From positions 1,922,001-1,986,000 of the forward strand of contig CP188828.1 in assembly GCA_050110875.1 (NCBI GenBank): a DNA stretch of 64,000 nucleotides, read 5' to 3'. Positions within the stretch are counted from its first letter, which is position 1, and each line of letters begins with the position of its first letter. Shown here in pieces: positions 1 to 7,396 of the stretch. The notes below the pieces were generated by a model. The model ran no database searches, was not told where the DNA came from, and worked only from the letters and a program-made list of their open reading frames with translations. The position numbers and the translations under genes were made by a program. Origin of the DNA: Methyloligella sp050110875. Lineage in GTDB: Bacteria; Pseudomonadota; Alphaproteobacteria; Rhizobiales; Methyloligellaceae.

Positions 1-311
1 TGCAGCTGATGGGCGCTGATGCCCTTCTTAGAGCTACACATCAGGTGCGTGGCCTGAAGCCACTTGTAGAGCGGTACGTGCGAGCTTTCGAACACTGTGC
101 CGACGCGGACGGTGAACTGCTTACGGCAGTGACCACACTTCTTGAGGCCGGGACGGACACGGCCCTTCTTATCCTTCACACCTTCCAGAGCGTAGATGCG
201 CTCGTTACCGCCGCAGTGAGGGCAGACCGGACCGTGCGGCCAGACGATGCTTTCCAGCTTCGCGAACGCTGCGGCTTCATCGTGAAAGTAAGGCTTCGAA
301 AGAACGCTCAT
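1..311 (-). CDS. IS1595-family transposase, N-terminal part (cut by window edge)
   Basis: Reading leftward from an ATG at 311, about 103 codons stay open to the window edge. The protein begins MSVLSKPYFHDEAAAF and carries a CPHCGG ... KKCGHCRKQF zinc ribbon (two CxxC pairs), then FTVRVGTVFESSHVPLYKW. That opening (a 'clue/zinc-ribbon' head before the DDE domain) is characteristic of IS1595/ISXO2-like transposases. The catalytic DDE/N domain would lie outside the window. A GAGGGA ribosome-binding site sits about ten bases upstream, and a near-consensus promoter lies behind it, so the 5' end looks intact. I could not identify the terminal inverted repeat or target duplication with confidence. 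Confidence 0.85.
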   Translation of the reverse strand, partial: MSVLSKPYFHDEAAAFAKLESIVWPHGPVCPHCGGNERIYALEGVKDKKGRVRPGLKKCGHCRKQFTVRVGTVFESSHVPLYKWLQATHLMCSSKKGISAHQL

Positions 312-337
312 GGCGGAGTCCCTCTGAATTTAAGGAC

Positions 338-366
338 AATCTAAGCGCTCAAACTGGGTTTGTCAA
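338..366 (-). promoter_or_regulatory. sigma-70 type promoter of the transposase gene
   Basis: On the minus strand TTGACA (361-366) is followed by exactly 17 bases and TAGATT (338-343). This is a consensus -35 box with a good -10 box, about 27 bases before the transposase start at 311. Function is inferred from sequence match and position only. Confidence 0.65.
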
Positions 367-532
367 GTACATAATCGCCTATATATTCCTAGATAAATCT
401 ATGATCGTGATGCGGCACGGGGATAAATTCGGCGTGTCATCCCCATCAAAACCAGCGCGGCCCTGAAAGATCGAAAGGAAATCCCCGTTCCCCGGGCACG
501 CCTCATCATGTCGGCCTCACGGAGAGGTCGCG

Positions 533-982
533 ATGAACCGCAATGGAAAAAGGGAGAGTGAGGGAAGGGCTGAAGACGCACTGCCGAGGAAGCCGATCTA
601 CGCGGCGATGGCCCATGCCGGCGCGAAGGCCTATCGGCGGAAGCGCGATCTGCCGGGCCTTGTCCCGCTCTGGCCTTATGAACTCGCCGATGAGAGCGTC
701 GAGGGCATCCGGCGGATCCTGACCAAGCTCGCCAAGGCCCTCCGCGCCGAACGGCGCCGCGCCCGTTCGGCCCATTGGAGCTACGATCTAAATCGTCACT
801 TGGCGCTTCTGAGCGCCTATCAAGCCGAGCAGATGCGGCTCGAGGCTTCGCTCCCGCGCCCTAGGCGCAAGCCTCCCGCGGCGGGAATCGATACCGCAAC
901 GGCAATGCGTCCCGGTCTTTCGGAAAACCGTCCGGATCGTCTTCGGCCGGCGCGGACGCGGCGAAATCGTAGCCGAGAATGA
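533..982 (+). CDS. Hypothetical protein, small basic
   Basis: 149 residues from the ATG at 533, which follows a GGAGAGG ribosome-binding site. I do not recognise a family. The middle part (about residues 30-105) looks like real coding sequence: it is helical and charged, with many Arg, Lys and Glu residues. The last 40 residues are Arg/Pro-rich and overlap by about 120 bases the 3' end of the PAS gene on the other strand. That tail may be read-through sequence after loss of an earlier stop. The gene lies alone between the IS fragment and the PAS gene. Confidence 0.5.
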   Translation: MNRNGKRESEGRAEDALPRKPIYAAMAHAGAKAYRRKRDLPGLVPLWPYELADESVEGIRRILTKLAKALRAERRRARSAHWSYDLNRHLALLSAYQAEQMRLEASLPRPRRKPPAAGIDTATAMRPGLSENRPDRLRPARTRRNRSRE

Positions 983-1403
983 ACCGCACCGCCTCTCCCT
1001 CCAGGGTGAGCGGCAGCCGAATCCAATACATCACGATGTGATCGCGCCCATTGGCCGGGCCGCGGACGACTCCGCTTTGCCCCGCCCCCTGCTCGATCAC
1101 CGCGCTGTGGACCCGCCGCCAATAATCGGCCCGCCGCCCGCAGAAGACAGTCTCGACCCGCCGTCCCGTGAGCTCTGCGCCGTAGATGCCGTGCAGCGCC
1201 GTACCTGCGAGCCGGAATCGCGACTCCGGCAAGCCCGCTTTCACGTCGATGAGACAGATATTCGGCAAGAGTCGCGGAATATGCTGCGGATCGAAATCCG
1301 CCCGATTCGGGATCGGAGCCGGACCCGAGACGGACCTCCAATAGTCGAAAAGCTCGCGCTGGCCTGGAATCACCAGCTGGTCCCTGAATCCGCGGTCTTT
1401 CAA
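861..1403 (-). CDS. PAS domain protein (PAS_5 family)
   Basis: The protein reads RELFDYWRSVSG, RADFDPQHIPRLLPNICLID, FRLAGTALHGIYGAELTGR and ends with a beta-rich segment. This is the signature of PAS_5 proteins, single-domain cytosolic PAS proteins common in Alphaproteobacteria whose ligand and partner are mostly unknown. I chose the TTG at 1403 (180 residues) because a run GCAGGGGGG stands nine bases upstream and the family usually begins just before this point. An ATG at 1613 in the same frame would add 70 residues of low-quality sequence. No output domain is attached. Its 3' end runs into the 3' end of the convergent small gene. Confidence 0.75.
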   Translation of the reverse strand: MKDRGFRDQLVIPGQRELFDYWRSVSGPAPIPNRADFDPQHIPRLLPNICLIDVKAGLPESRFRLAGTALHGIYGAELTGRRVETVFCGRRADYWRRVHSAVIEQGAGQSGVVRGPANGRDHIVMYWIRLPLTLEGEAVRFILGYDFAASAPAEDDPDGFPKDRDALPLRYRFPPREACA

Positions 1404-1641
1404 AAGAATCGGCCCCCCTGCAGAACGTCGATCGCGAATCAGATCGACATTTCGACTATCTGCAGTTCGGAGTCCGCCTGCAAGGCCATCGAAAGGATTC
1501 CATGAAGAATCGCAACGGCTTGTGTCGGCCCAGAATGGAACCACTGAATCTGGAGATGGAAAGTCCCGGCATCTCGTGATCGCGCCGGAACGATAGGCGC
1601 GAGGCCCCGGCAAATCATCGCCGAGACCTCAAAAGCGTGTC

Positions 1642-2049
1642 TTATCGCCGGCGCTGACCGAGCCCCATGCGCTTGGCGAGCGCGGAGCGGGCCGCGGCGT
1701 AATTCGGCGCGACCATGGGATAGTCGTGAGGCAGCCCCCACTTCTCGCGATATTCCTCGGGCGAGAGATCGTAATGGGTCCGGAGGTGTCGTTTCAGGGA
1801 TTTGAACTTCTTCCCGTCCTCGAGACAGATGATGTAATCGGGCGTCACCGACTTCTTCACCGGAACCGCGGGCTTCAGCTCTTCGCGCGCCGGCTGGGTC
1901 GCGTTGGATGCGGCTTGATTCAGAGCGTCGAAAACGCTGCCGATGACATTCGGCAACTCGGAGGCCACAACCGTGTTGTTGCTCACATAGGCAGATACGA
2001 TCTCTGCCGCCAATTCGACGAGCTCGTTCTTCTCTAGATTGTCTTCCAT
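1642..2049 (-). CDS. mucR: MucR/Ros-family zinc-finger transcriptional regulator
   Basis: 135 residues from the ATG at 2049, preceded by GGGGAGGAG. Residues near the start (LVELAAEIVSAYVSNN) and the C-terminal half (DYIICLEDGKKFKSLKRHL, THYDLSPEEYREKWGLP, DYPMVAPNYAAARSALAK) match the MucR/Ros family. These regulators bind AT-rich DNA, act as H-NS-like silencers and control exopolysaccharide, motility and virulence genes in rhizobia and Brucella. The zinc finger is Cys-X9-His-like (CLEDGKKFKSLKRHLRTHY), as in Ros. An in-frame ATG ten codons upstream (2079) is possible but has no better ribosome site. The AT-rich region upstream would suit autoregulation. Confidence 0.9.
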   Translation of the reverse strand: MEDNLEKNELVELAAEIVSAYVSNNTVVASELPNVIGSVFDALNQAASNATQPAREELKPAVPVKKSVTPDYIICLEDGKKFKSLKRHLRTHYDLSPEEYREKWGLPHDYPMVAPNYAAARSALAKRMGLGQRRR

Positions 2050-2450
2050 CGGCCGCTGCTCTCCTCCCCTTGCTTCCACAACACGCTCCTAAATCGTTGA
2101 AAGATCAAAAACCACAAAACAAAACTCGGACGACACTTACATATACTAGAATATGCCGTTTTTAAGGCGCAGTGACAGTATAACTCTGCAACTTTAGCCT
2201 GCATAAGACTGGAAAGTAACACCACGAACGGACCGCTATATCATAGCAACACCATGCTTCGTAGTATCTCGTCTCCGGAAACTTCTCATCAATGGAACGC
2301 CCTAGAGCAGACCGCTCGATTTTTCGATGAACTATAGATTTCGCGTTGATTGGACCCGGCCCAGCCCCCTCGAAAAAACCTTGGCCCCGCTCTCCAATCG
2401 GCGCCGTATCCCCACTATGTTTCTAGCCCCACCATCTTTGGGATCGAGCC
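2050..2450. other. Intergenic, AT-rich upstream region of mucR and msrB
   Basis: About 400 bases without a convincing gene. The part nearest mucR (2090-2230) is clearly richer in A and T than the surroundings and contains runs such as cacaaaacaaaact. MucR proteins bind such DNA and often repress their own gene, so autoregulatory sites here are plausible, but I see no defined operator. I saw no terminator or RNA gene. Confidence 0.4.
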
Positions 2451-2861
2451 ATGCAGAACAAAATCGACAAGCCGGAAACCGATTGGCGCGAGAAGCTGAG
2501 TCCGGAGGCCTATCGCGTCACCCGCGAGCAAGGCACGGAGCCGGCCTTCAGCCATCCCTATTATCAGGAGAAGCGCGACGGCATGTATCGCTGCGTGTGC
2601 TGCGACGCGCCGCTTTTCAGTGCCGAAGCCAAATTCGATTCGGGCACCGGCTGGCCGAGCTTCACCGATCCCGCCGTGAAGGCGAACATCACCACCCACG
2701 AAGATCTGTCTCACGGCATGCGCCGGATTGAGGTGCGTTGCGCCAATTGCGACGCCCATCTCGGTCATGTTTTTCCCGACGGCCCTGGACCGGAAGGCCT
2801 GCGCTATTGCATCAATGGCTGCGCTCTGGATTTCGATCCGGCCGACGACGAGACAACCTAA
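2451..2861 (+). CDS. msrB: Peptide-methionine (R)-S-oxide reductase MsrB
   Basis: 136 residues, the usual length for a single-domain MsrB. It reduces methionine-R-sulfoxide in oxidised proteins, with thioredoxin as electron donor. Zinc-binding Cys pairs are at C48/C51 and C97/C100. The family motifs GTGWPSF, HLGHVFPDGP and RYCIN are present, and C120 is the catalytic cysteine. An additional Cys at 124 (RYCINGCALDF) stands where most members have Ser or Ala. The gene is followed 18 bases later by oligopeptidase B, so the two are probably co-transcribed, which fits a role in handling damaged proteins. Confidence 0.95.
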   Translation: MQNKIDKPETDWREKLSPEAYRVTREQGTEPAFSHPYYQEKRDGMYRCVCCDAPLFSAEAKFDSGTGWPSFTDPAVKANITTHEDLSHGMRRIEVRCANCDAHLGHVFPDGPGPEGLRYCINGCALDFDPADDETT

Positions 2862-2879
2862 CCCGAAGATTGCTGCCGA

Positions 2880-5003
2880 ATGGACATTGCTTCGCGACCG
2901 CTGCCGCCTGAAGCGGCCAAGCGCCCGACCGTTGCCGAGTATCACGGACAAAAGCTCCAGGACGACTACGCCTGGCTGCGCGCGCCGAACTGGCAACAGG
3001 TTATGCGCGATCCCAGCGTGCTCGATCCCGAGATCGAGGCCTATCTGACGTCCGAGAACAAATATACGGAAGCCGTCCTCGCCGAGACCGAAGCGCTCCA
3101 GAAGACTTTGTTCGAGGAGATGAAGGGCCGCATCAAGGAGGACGATTCCTCCGTCCCCGCCCCCGACGGCACCTATGTCTATTACACCCGCTTCGTCACC
3201 GGCGGTCAGCATCCGCTCTTCTGCCGCAAGCCGCGCCTGCGAGACGGCAGCTTCGGCGAGGAGCGCGTTCTTCTCGACGGCAATGCCCTTGCCGCCGAGC
3301 ACGCCTATTTCAATATCGGCGGCGTCGACCACAGCCCCGACCACACTTTGATCGCCTACGCCGCCGACACCAAAGGCTCCGAATTCTTCGATATCAAGAT
3401 CGTCGAGGCGGAGACTGGCGGCCAGGTCGGCGAGACGATTCCTGACAGCAACGGCGGCATGGCCTGGGACGCCGGCAGCAAGGCGCTGTACTATGTCTGG
3501 GTCGACGAGGAGCACCGCCCCCGCGAGATCCGCCGCCACGTCATCGGCCAGGAAGGCGCAGACGCGGTCATCTTCGAGCAGCACGATCCGGCCTTCTTCC
3601 TAGGCCTTGGCCAGACTCAGAGCCGCCGCTTCCTGACCCTTTCGACCCATGACCACGAGACCTCGGAAGTCAGCCTGCTCGATATGACCGAGGCAAACCC
3701 GGAGCCGCGCCTGGTGGCGCGCCGCGAGCCCGAGCACGACTACTCCGTCGAGCACCACGAGGATCGTCTCATTATCCTCACCAATTCCGGCGGCGCGGAG
3801 GATTACCGCATCGTCGAGACACCCATCGGCAATCCCGGCATGGAGCATTGGCGGGAGATCGAGCCTCATCGCCCCGGCCGGCTGATTCTCGACATCGTCG
3901 CCTTCAAGGATCACCTCGTTCGGCTGGAGCGCGAGGACGGCCTGCCGCGCATCGTCATCCGCCGCTTCGCCGACGGCGAGGAGCACGCCATCGAGTTTCC
4001 GGAGGAAGCTTACGCGCTTGGCATCGCGCCGGGCTACGAATACGACACCCACACGCTGCGCTTCACCTACGCCTCCATGACGACCCCGTCCCAAGTCTTC
4101 GATTACGACATGGAGACCCGCGAGCGCACTTTGCGGAAGACCCAGGAGGTGCCGAGCGGCCACAAGCCGGAAAACTACGTGGCCCGTCGCATCCTGGCCC
4201 CCGCACCCGACGGAGAGATGGTGCCGATCTCGATCCTGCATCACGAGGACACGCCCATCGACGGCTCCGCCCCGCTCCTGCTTTACGGCTACGGCGCCTA
4301 CGGCATCTCCATGCCGGCGCAATTCTCCATCACGGCCTTGAGCCTGGTGGATCGCGGCTTCGTCTATGCCATCGCCCATATCCGCGGCGGCAAGGACAAG
4401 GGCTATCGCTGGTACAAGGACGGCAAGCGCGAGAAGAAGGTGAACAGCTTCACCGACTTCATCGCCGCCGGCGAATATCTCGCCGAGCAGAACTTCACCT
4501 CCCGCGGGAGAATCGTCGCCCATGGCGGCAGCGCCGGTGGCATGCTCATGGGCGCCATCGCCAACATGGCGCCGGACCTCTTCCTCGGCATTATCGCCGA
4601 GGTGCCTTTCGTCGACGTGCTCAACACCATGCTCGACGAGACTCTGCCGCTCACCCCGCCGGAATGGCTCGAATGGGGCAACCCGATCCGGGATCCGGAG
4701 GCCTATCGTGCCATCGCCGCCTATTCGCCCTACGACAACGTCACGGCGCAAGACTACCCGCACATCCTGGCCCTGGCCGGCCTCGCCGATCCCCGCGTTA
4801 CCTATTGGGAGCCCGCCAAATGGGTCGCGCGGCTGCGCGCGGCGAAGACCGACGACAATCTGCTTCTGCTGCGCACCAATATGGAGGCGGGCCATGGCGG
4901 CGCCTCGGGCCGCTTCGACCGGTTGAAGGAAGTCGCGCTGTCTTATGCCTTCGCCCTTCTGATCGCCGGCGAAGCAGACACCACGCCCGCACCGAGAGAC
5001 TGA
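2880..5003 (+). CDS. ptrB: Oligopeptidase B (S9 family serine peptidase)
   Basis: 707 residues, the standard size. The first ~400 residues form the beta-propeller of prolyl-oligopeptidase-type enzymes. The C-terminal alpha/beta-hydrolase domain holds the catalytic triad: Ser551 in HGGSAGGML, Asp637 in AGLADPRV and His672 in AGHGG. Oligopeptidase B cleaves small peptides after basic residues in the cytosol; no signal peptide is seen. The gene sits directly behind msrB and 17 bases before the isochorismatase-type gene, so the three form a likely operon. Confidence 0.92.
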   Translation: MDIASRPLPPEAAKRPTVAEYHGQKLQDDYAWLRAPNWQQVMRDPSVLDPEIEAYLTSENKYTEAVLAETEALQKTLFEEMKGRIKEDDSSVPAPDGTYVYYTRFVTGGQHPLFCRKPRLRDGSFGEERVLLDGNALAAEHAYFNIGGVDHSPDHTLIAYAADTKGSEFFDIKIVEAETGGQVGETIPDSNGGMAWDAGSKALYYVWVDEEHRPREIRRHVIGQEGADAVIFEQHDPAFFLGLGQTQSRRFLTLSTHDHETSEVSLLDMTEANPEPRLVARREPEHDYSVEHHEDRLIILTNSGGAEDYRIVETPIGNPGMEHWREIEPHRPGRLILDIVAFKDHLVRLEREDGLPRIVIRRFADGEEHAIEFPEEAYALGIAPGYEYDTHTLRFTYASMTTPSQVFDYDMETRERTLRKTQEVPSGHKPENYVARRILAPAPDGEMVPISILHHEDTPIDGSAPLLLYGYGAYGISMPAQFSITALSLVDRGFVYAIAHIRGGKDKGYRWYKDGKREKKVNSFTDFIAAGEYLAEQNFTSRGRIVAHGGSAGGMLMGAIANMAPDLFLGIIAEVPFVDVLNTMLDETLPLTPPEWLEWGNPIRDPEAYRAIAAYSPYDNVTAQDYPHILALAGLADPRVTYWEPAKWVARLRAAKTDDNLLLLRTNMEAGHGGASGRFDRLKEVALSYAFALLIAGEADTTPAPRD

Positions 5004-5020
5004 CGAAGGACCCCGTTCCC

Positions 5021-5575
5021 ATGCTGATGGACAAGGACAGATCCCAGGTTCTCATTGTCGACATGCAGGAGCGTCTGCTCCCGGCCATGTCGGATGCCGA
5101 TAGCATCCTGGGTGCCTGCGAACGCCTCGTGCGCGGCGCGCAGATCCTCGATCTCCCCATCACCGTCTCCGAGCAATACCCGAAAGGCCTCGGCCCCACC
5201 GCCGAGCCGCTTCGCCAAACCCTCGGCAACAGCGCCACCGTCATGGAGAAGGTCGAGTTCTCCTGCTTCCGCAATGCCGCGATCCGCGATCGTCTCGAGG
5301 AGCTGCGCCGCAAGGGCCGCCCCCAAATCGTTCTCGGCGGCATCGAAGCCCATATCTGCGTGCTCCAGACCGCTCTCGATCTCGCCGCCCAGGGCTTCGA
5401 GACCTATGTGGCCGCCGACGCCATCGGCTCCCGCCTGAAGGAGAGCCGCAAGCTCGCCATGGGCCGCATGCTCCACGGCAAAATCTCGGTGGTGAATAGC
5501 GAGATGGCGCTGTTCGAATGGGTGGGCAAGGCAGGCTCGCCGGAATTCAAGGAAATCCAGGCCCTGGTGAAATAG
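5021..5575 (+). CDS. Isochorismatase-family cysteine hydrolase
   Basis: 184 residues from the ATG at 5021, preceded by GAAGGA at ten bases. The family triad is visible: Asp14 (LIVDMQE), Lys77 (MEKVEFSCF) and Cys113 (GIEAHICV, the usual cis-peptide and nucleophile motif). This subgroup (YcaC-like/nicotinamidase-like) hydrolyses amide or ester bonds of small molecules. The substrate cannot be told from sequence. It is the third gene of the msrB-ptrB unit. Confidence 0.9.
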   Translation: MLMDKDRSQVLIVDMQERLLPAMSDADSILGACERLVRGAQILDLPITVSEQYPKGLGPTAEPLRQTLGNSATVMEKVEFSCFRNAAIRDRLEELRRKGRPQIVLGGIEAHICVLQTALDLAAQGFETYVAADAIGSRLKESRKLAMGRMLHGKISVVNSEMALFEWVGKAGSPEFKEIQALVK

Positions 5576-5974
5576 CTGCGGGCATCGCGGGCCTCATGGT
5601 TCGAGACACGCGCTTCGCGCGCCCTCACCACGAGGAGTTAAGGCAGCGACCTCCGCAGTCGTCATGCCGGCTCAAGCCGGCATCCAGCAATGGTGCACGG
5701 TGCGCGTGGGCTGGATCCCGGTTTTCGACGGGATGACACCCGTCGAGGCGCCCGCAAATTCAGCAACTCTCCTCACCCTGAGGGGGCCGAATGCCCGCCT
5801 CGAAGGGTGTAGGCCCACTCTTCCACCTGAACGAACCCTGCAACTTCGGTTCATGCTGGGTTCAGGTCGGATTTGCGATTGTTCCAACCGTCAGCCCTGC
5901 ACTGGCATGGTTAGCAACCTTCCTCGGCACGGGGGCGGAGCTCAGGGGCTCCGTCCCCACCCCCTCTCCGCAAT
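5576..5974. other. Intergenic region made of palindromic repeats
   Basis: About 400 bases between two convergent genes with no convincing coding sequence. It contains a REP-like element (5661-5737, listed separately) and a second palindromic piece near 5770-5812, CCTCACCCTGAGG ... CCTCGAAGGGTG, of a type scattered through many Hyphomicrobiales genomes. No RNA gene was recognised. Confidence 0.6.
5661..5737. repeat. REP-like palindromic intergenic element
   Basis: It starts gtcatgccggctcaagccgg, an inner hairpin (gccggc-tcaa-gccggc), and closes with the inverse piece ctggatcccg ... gggatgac about 45 bases later. The outer ends gtcat...atgac pair with each other. Related starts, gtcatg/gtcatc, occur at 19182 and 28196 in this window, so it belongs to a dispersed family. 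Confidence 0.65.
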
Positions 5975-6442
5975 TCACGCGATAAACCGATCTTTCTCGG
6001 CAGAGGATGGCAGGTAGCATTCCTCCCGCCCGCCGAATAGGCGGAAGCGATTGCGCGCCACCAGATCGTAGAGCCTGTCGCCGATCGCCCTTGGCACGAG
6101 CCGACCAGCCGCCGCCAGCCACGACCAGGGAAAGCCCAGATACGCCCCCACCCGGACAGCGCTCGCCCATTTCAGATAAGCGCGCCCGTCGTCGAGCAGG
6201 ATATTGCTCGCGTAATCCTGCGTATCGAGACCCAAATGCGCGTAAAGCGCCTCGCCAAGCGCCGTCTGCGCCGCCAGAAAACGGAATCGCTTTTCCGGAT
6301 CGTGACGCATGACGAATTGGGCGAAGCCCGAGCAGAGCACGCATTTGCCGTCGAAAATCAGGACCGGCCGGTCGTCCGGAAAGGACGGAACGTCCGGGTC
6401 CTTCCGATAGCCGTACGGCTCTACAGCGTGCATCTGACCCAT
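5975..6442 (-). CDS. DCC-family (DUF393) thiol-disulfide oxidoreductase-like protein
   Basis: 155 residues from the ATG at 6442. The N-terminal LIFDGKCVLCSGFAQF carries the DGxCxxC motif that names the DCC family, a thioredoxin-like fold group of unclear substrate. Further family hallmarks are RFRFLAAQ, an SNILLDDGR-type segment (ASNILLDDGRAYLKW) and a C-terminal YDLVARNRFRLFG segment. An upstream in-frame start at 6535 would add 31 residues that look non-coding. It is transcribed away from sodB, sharing a short upstream region with it. Confidence 0.88.
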   Translation of the reverse strand: MGQMHAVEPYGYRKDPDVPSFPDDRPVLIFDGKCVLCSGFAQFVMRHDPEKRFRFLAAQTALGEALYAHLGLDTQDYASNILLDDGRAYLKWASAVRVGAYLGFPWSWLAAAGRLVPRAIGDRLYDLVARNRFRLFGGREECYLPSSAEKDRFIA

Positions 6443-6620
6443 TGTCGATCCCGATAACCCCGCCGGGAATCCCGGCACGCGACAGTTCAATAGAATGCTC
6501 GCGGCAGCGCAAGGAACCGTCGCTTGTGCCGGCATCTTGGAACCTTTAGCGTGCCCACGCTTTTCCCTCCTTTAACAGCGGGGACTTCCCCTCGAATTTT
6601 TAGCTGCTGGAGAAACAATC

Positions 6621-7217
6621 GTGTCTTTTGAACTTCCCGATCTTCCCTACGCATATGATGCGCTTCAGCCCTATATGTCGGCTGAGACCCTCGAATACCA
6701 TCATGACAAGCACCACCAGACCTATGTCACGACCTTGAACGACCTCATCAAGGGCACGTCTTACGAAGGCAAAAGCCTGGAGGACATCGTCAAGGAGAGC
6801 TACGGCAAGGATCAGAAGATCTTCAACAATGCCGGCCAGCACTTCAATCACACCAATTTCTGGCCATGGATGAAGCAGGGCGGCGGCGGCACCAAGCTGC
6901 CCGGCAAGCTCGCCGGCATGATCGATTCCGATCTTGGTGGCTTCGACAAGTTCCGCACCGATTTCATCGAGGCCGGCAAGGGCCAGTTCGGCTCCGGCTG
7001 GGCTTGGCTGGCCGTCAAGGACGGCAAGCTCGAGGTGATGAAGACTCCCAACGGCGAGAACCCGCTCGTCCACGGCGCTTGGCCGCTGCTCGGCGTCGAT
7101 GTCTGGGAGCACTCCTATTACATCGACTATCGCAACGCGCGCCCGAAATATCTGGAGGCCTTCGTCGACAACCTCGTGAACTGGGAGTATGTCGAGGAGA
7201 TGCTCGAGAAGGCGTAA
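6621..7217 (+). CDS. sodB: Superoxide dismutase, Fe type
   Basis: 198 residues from a GTG, Fe/Mn superoxide dismutase length. It dismutates superoxide in the cytosol. Metal ligands are His27 (YHHDKHH), His77 (FNHTNFW), Asp160 and His164 (GVDVWEHSYY). Gln73, four residues before His77, is the position that carries Gln in iron enzymes and Gly in most manganese enzymes, which favours iron or cambialistic use. A TGGAGA ribosome site precedes the start. The gene is followed by a strong rho-independent terminator, so it is monocistronic. Confidence 0.95.
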   Translation: MSFELPDLPYAYDALQPYMSAETLEYHHDKHHQTYVTTLNDLIKGTSYEGKSLEDIVKESYGKDQKIFNNAGQHFNHTNFWPWMKQGGGGTKLPGKLAGMIDSDLGGFDKFRTDFIEAGKGQFGSGWAWLAVKDGKLEVMKTPNGENPLVHGAWPLLGVDVWEHSYYIDYRNARPKYLEAFVDNLVNWEYVEEMLEKA

Positions 7218-7252
7218 AACGCGCATCGCGTGTACCGCGTAACGCAGACTCG

Positions 7253-7284
7253 AAGGGCGGCTCACCGAGCCGCCCTTTTATTTG
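7253..7284 (+). terminator. Rho-independent terminator of sodB
   Basis: GGGCGGCTC-acc-GAGCCGCCC is a perfect nine-base stem with a three-base loop, followed by TTTTATTT. It lies about 35 bases after the sodB stop. Confidence 0.9.
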
Positions 7285-7326
7285 ATCTGAATGATCGTCA
7301 TTGCCGGACTGGCCCCGGTAATCCAG

Positions 7327-7370
7327 AGCCAAGAGATCTCATAGCCAAGAGATCTCATAGCCAAGAGATT
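7327..7370. repeat. Short tandem repeat, 16-base unit, 2.7 copies
   Basis: The unit agccaagagatctcat occurs at 7327-7342 and 7343-7358, followed by a partial third copy from 7359. It lies between the sodB terminator and the convergent ATPase gene. No function is evident. Confidence 0.8.
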
Positions 7371-7396
7371 CCAGTCTGCGGCCCTGGCGCGATCTC

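Noticed and set aside
2034..2225. A 63-residue minus-strand frame upstream of mucR
   Set aside because: It overlaps the mucR start in another frame, and its composition is not coding-like.
6539..6563. EcfG-type promoter before sodB
   Set aside because: GGAAC is present but the -10 part reads CTTT, not CGTT.
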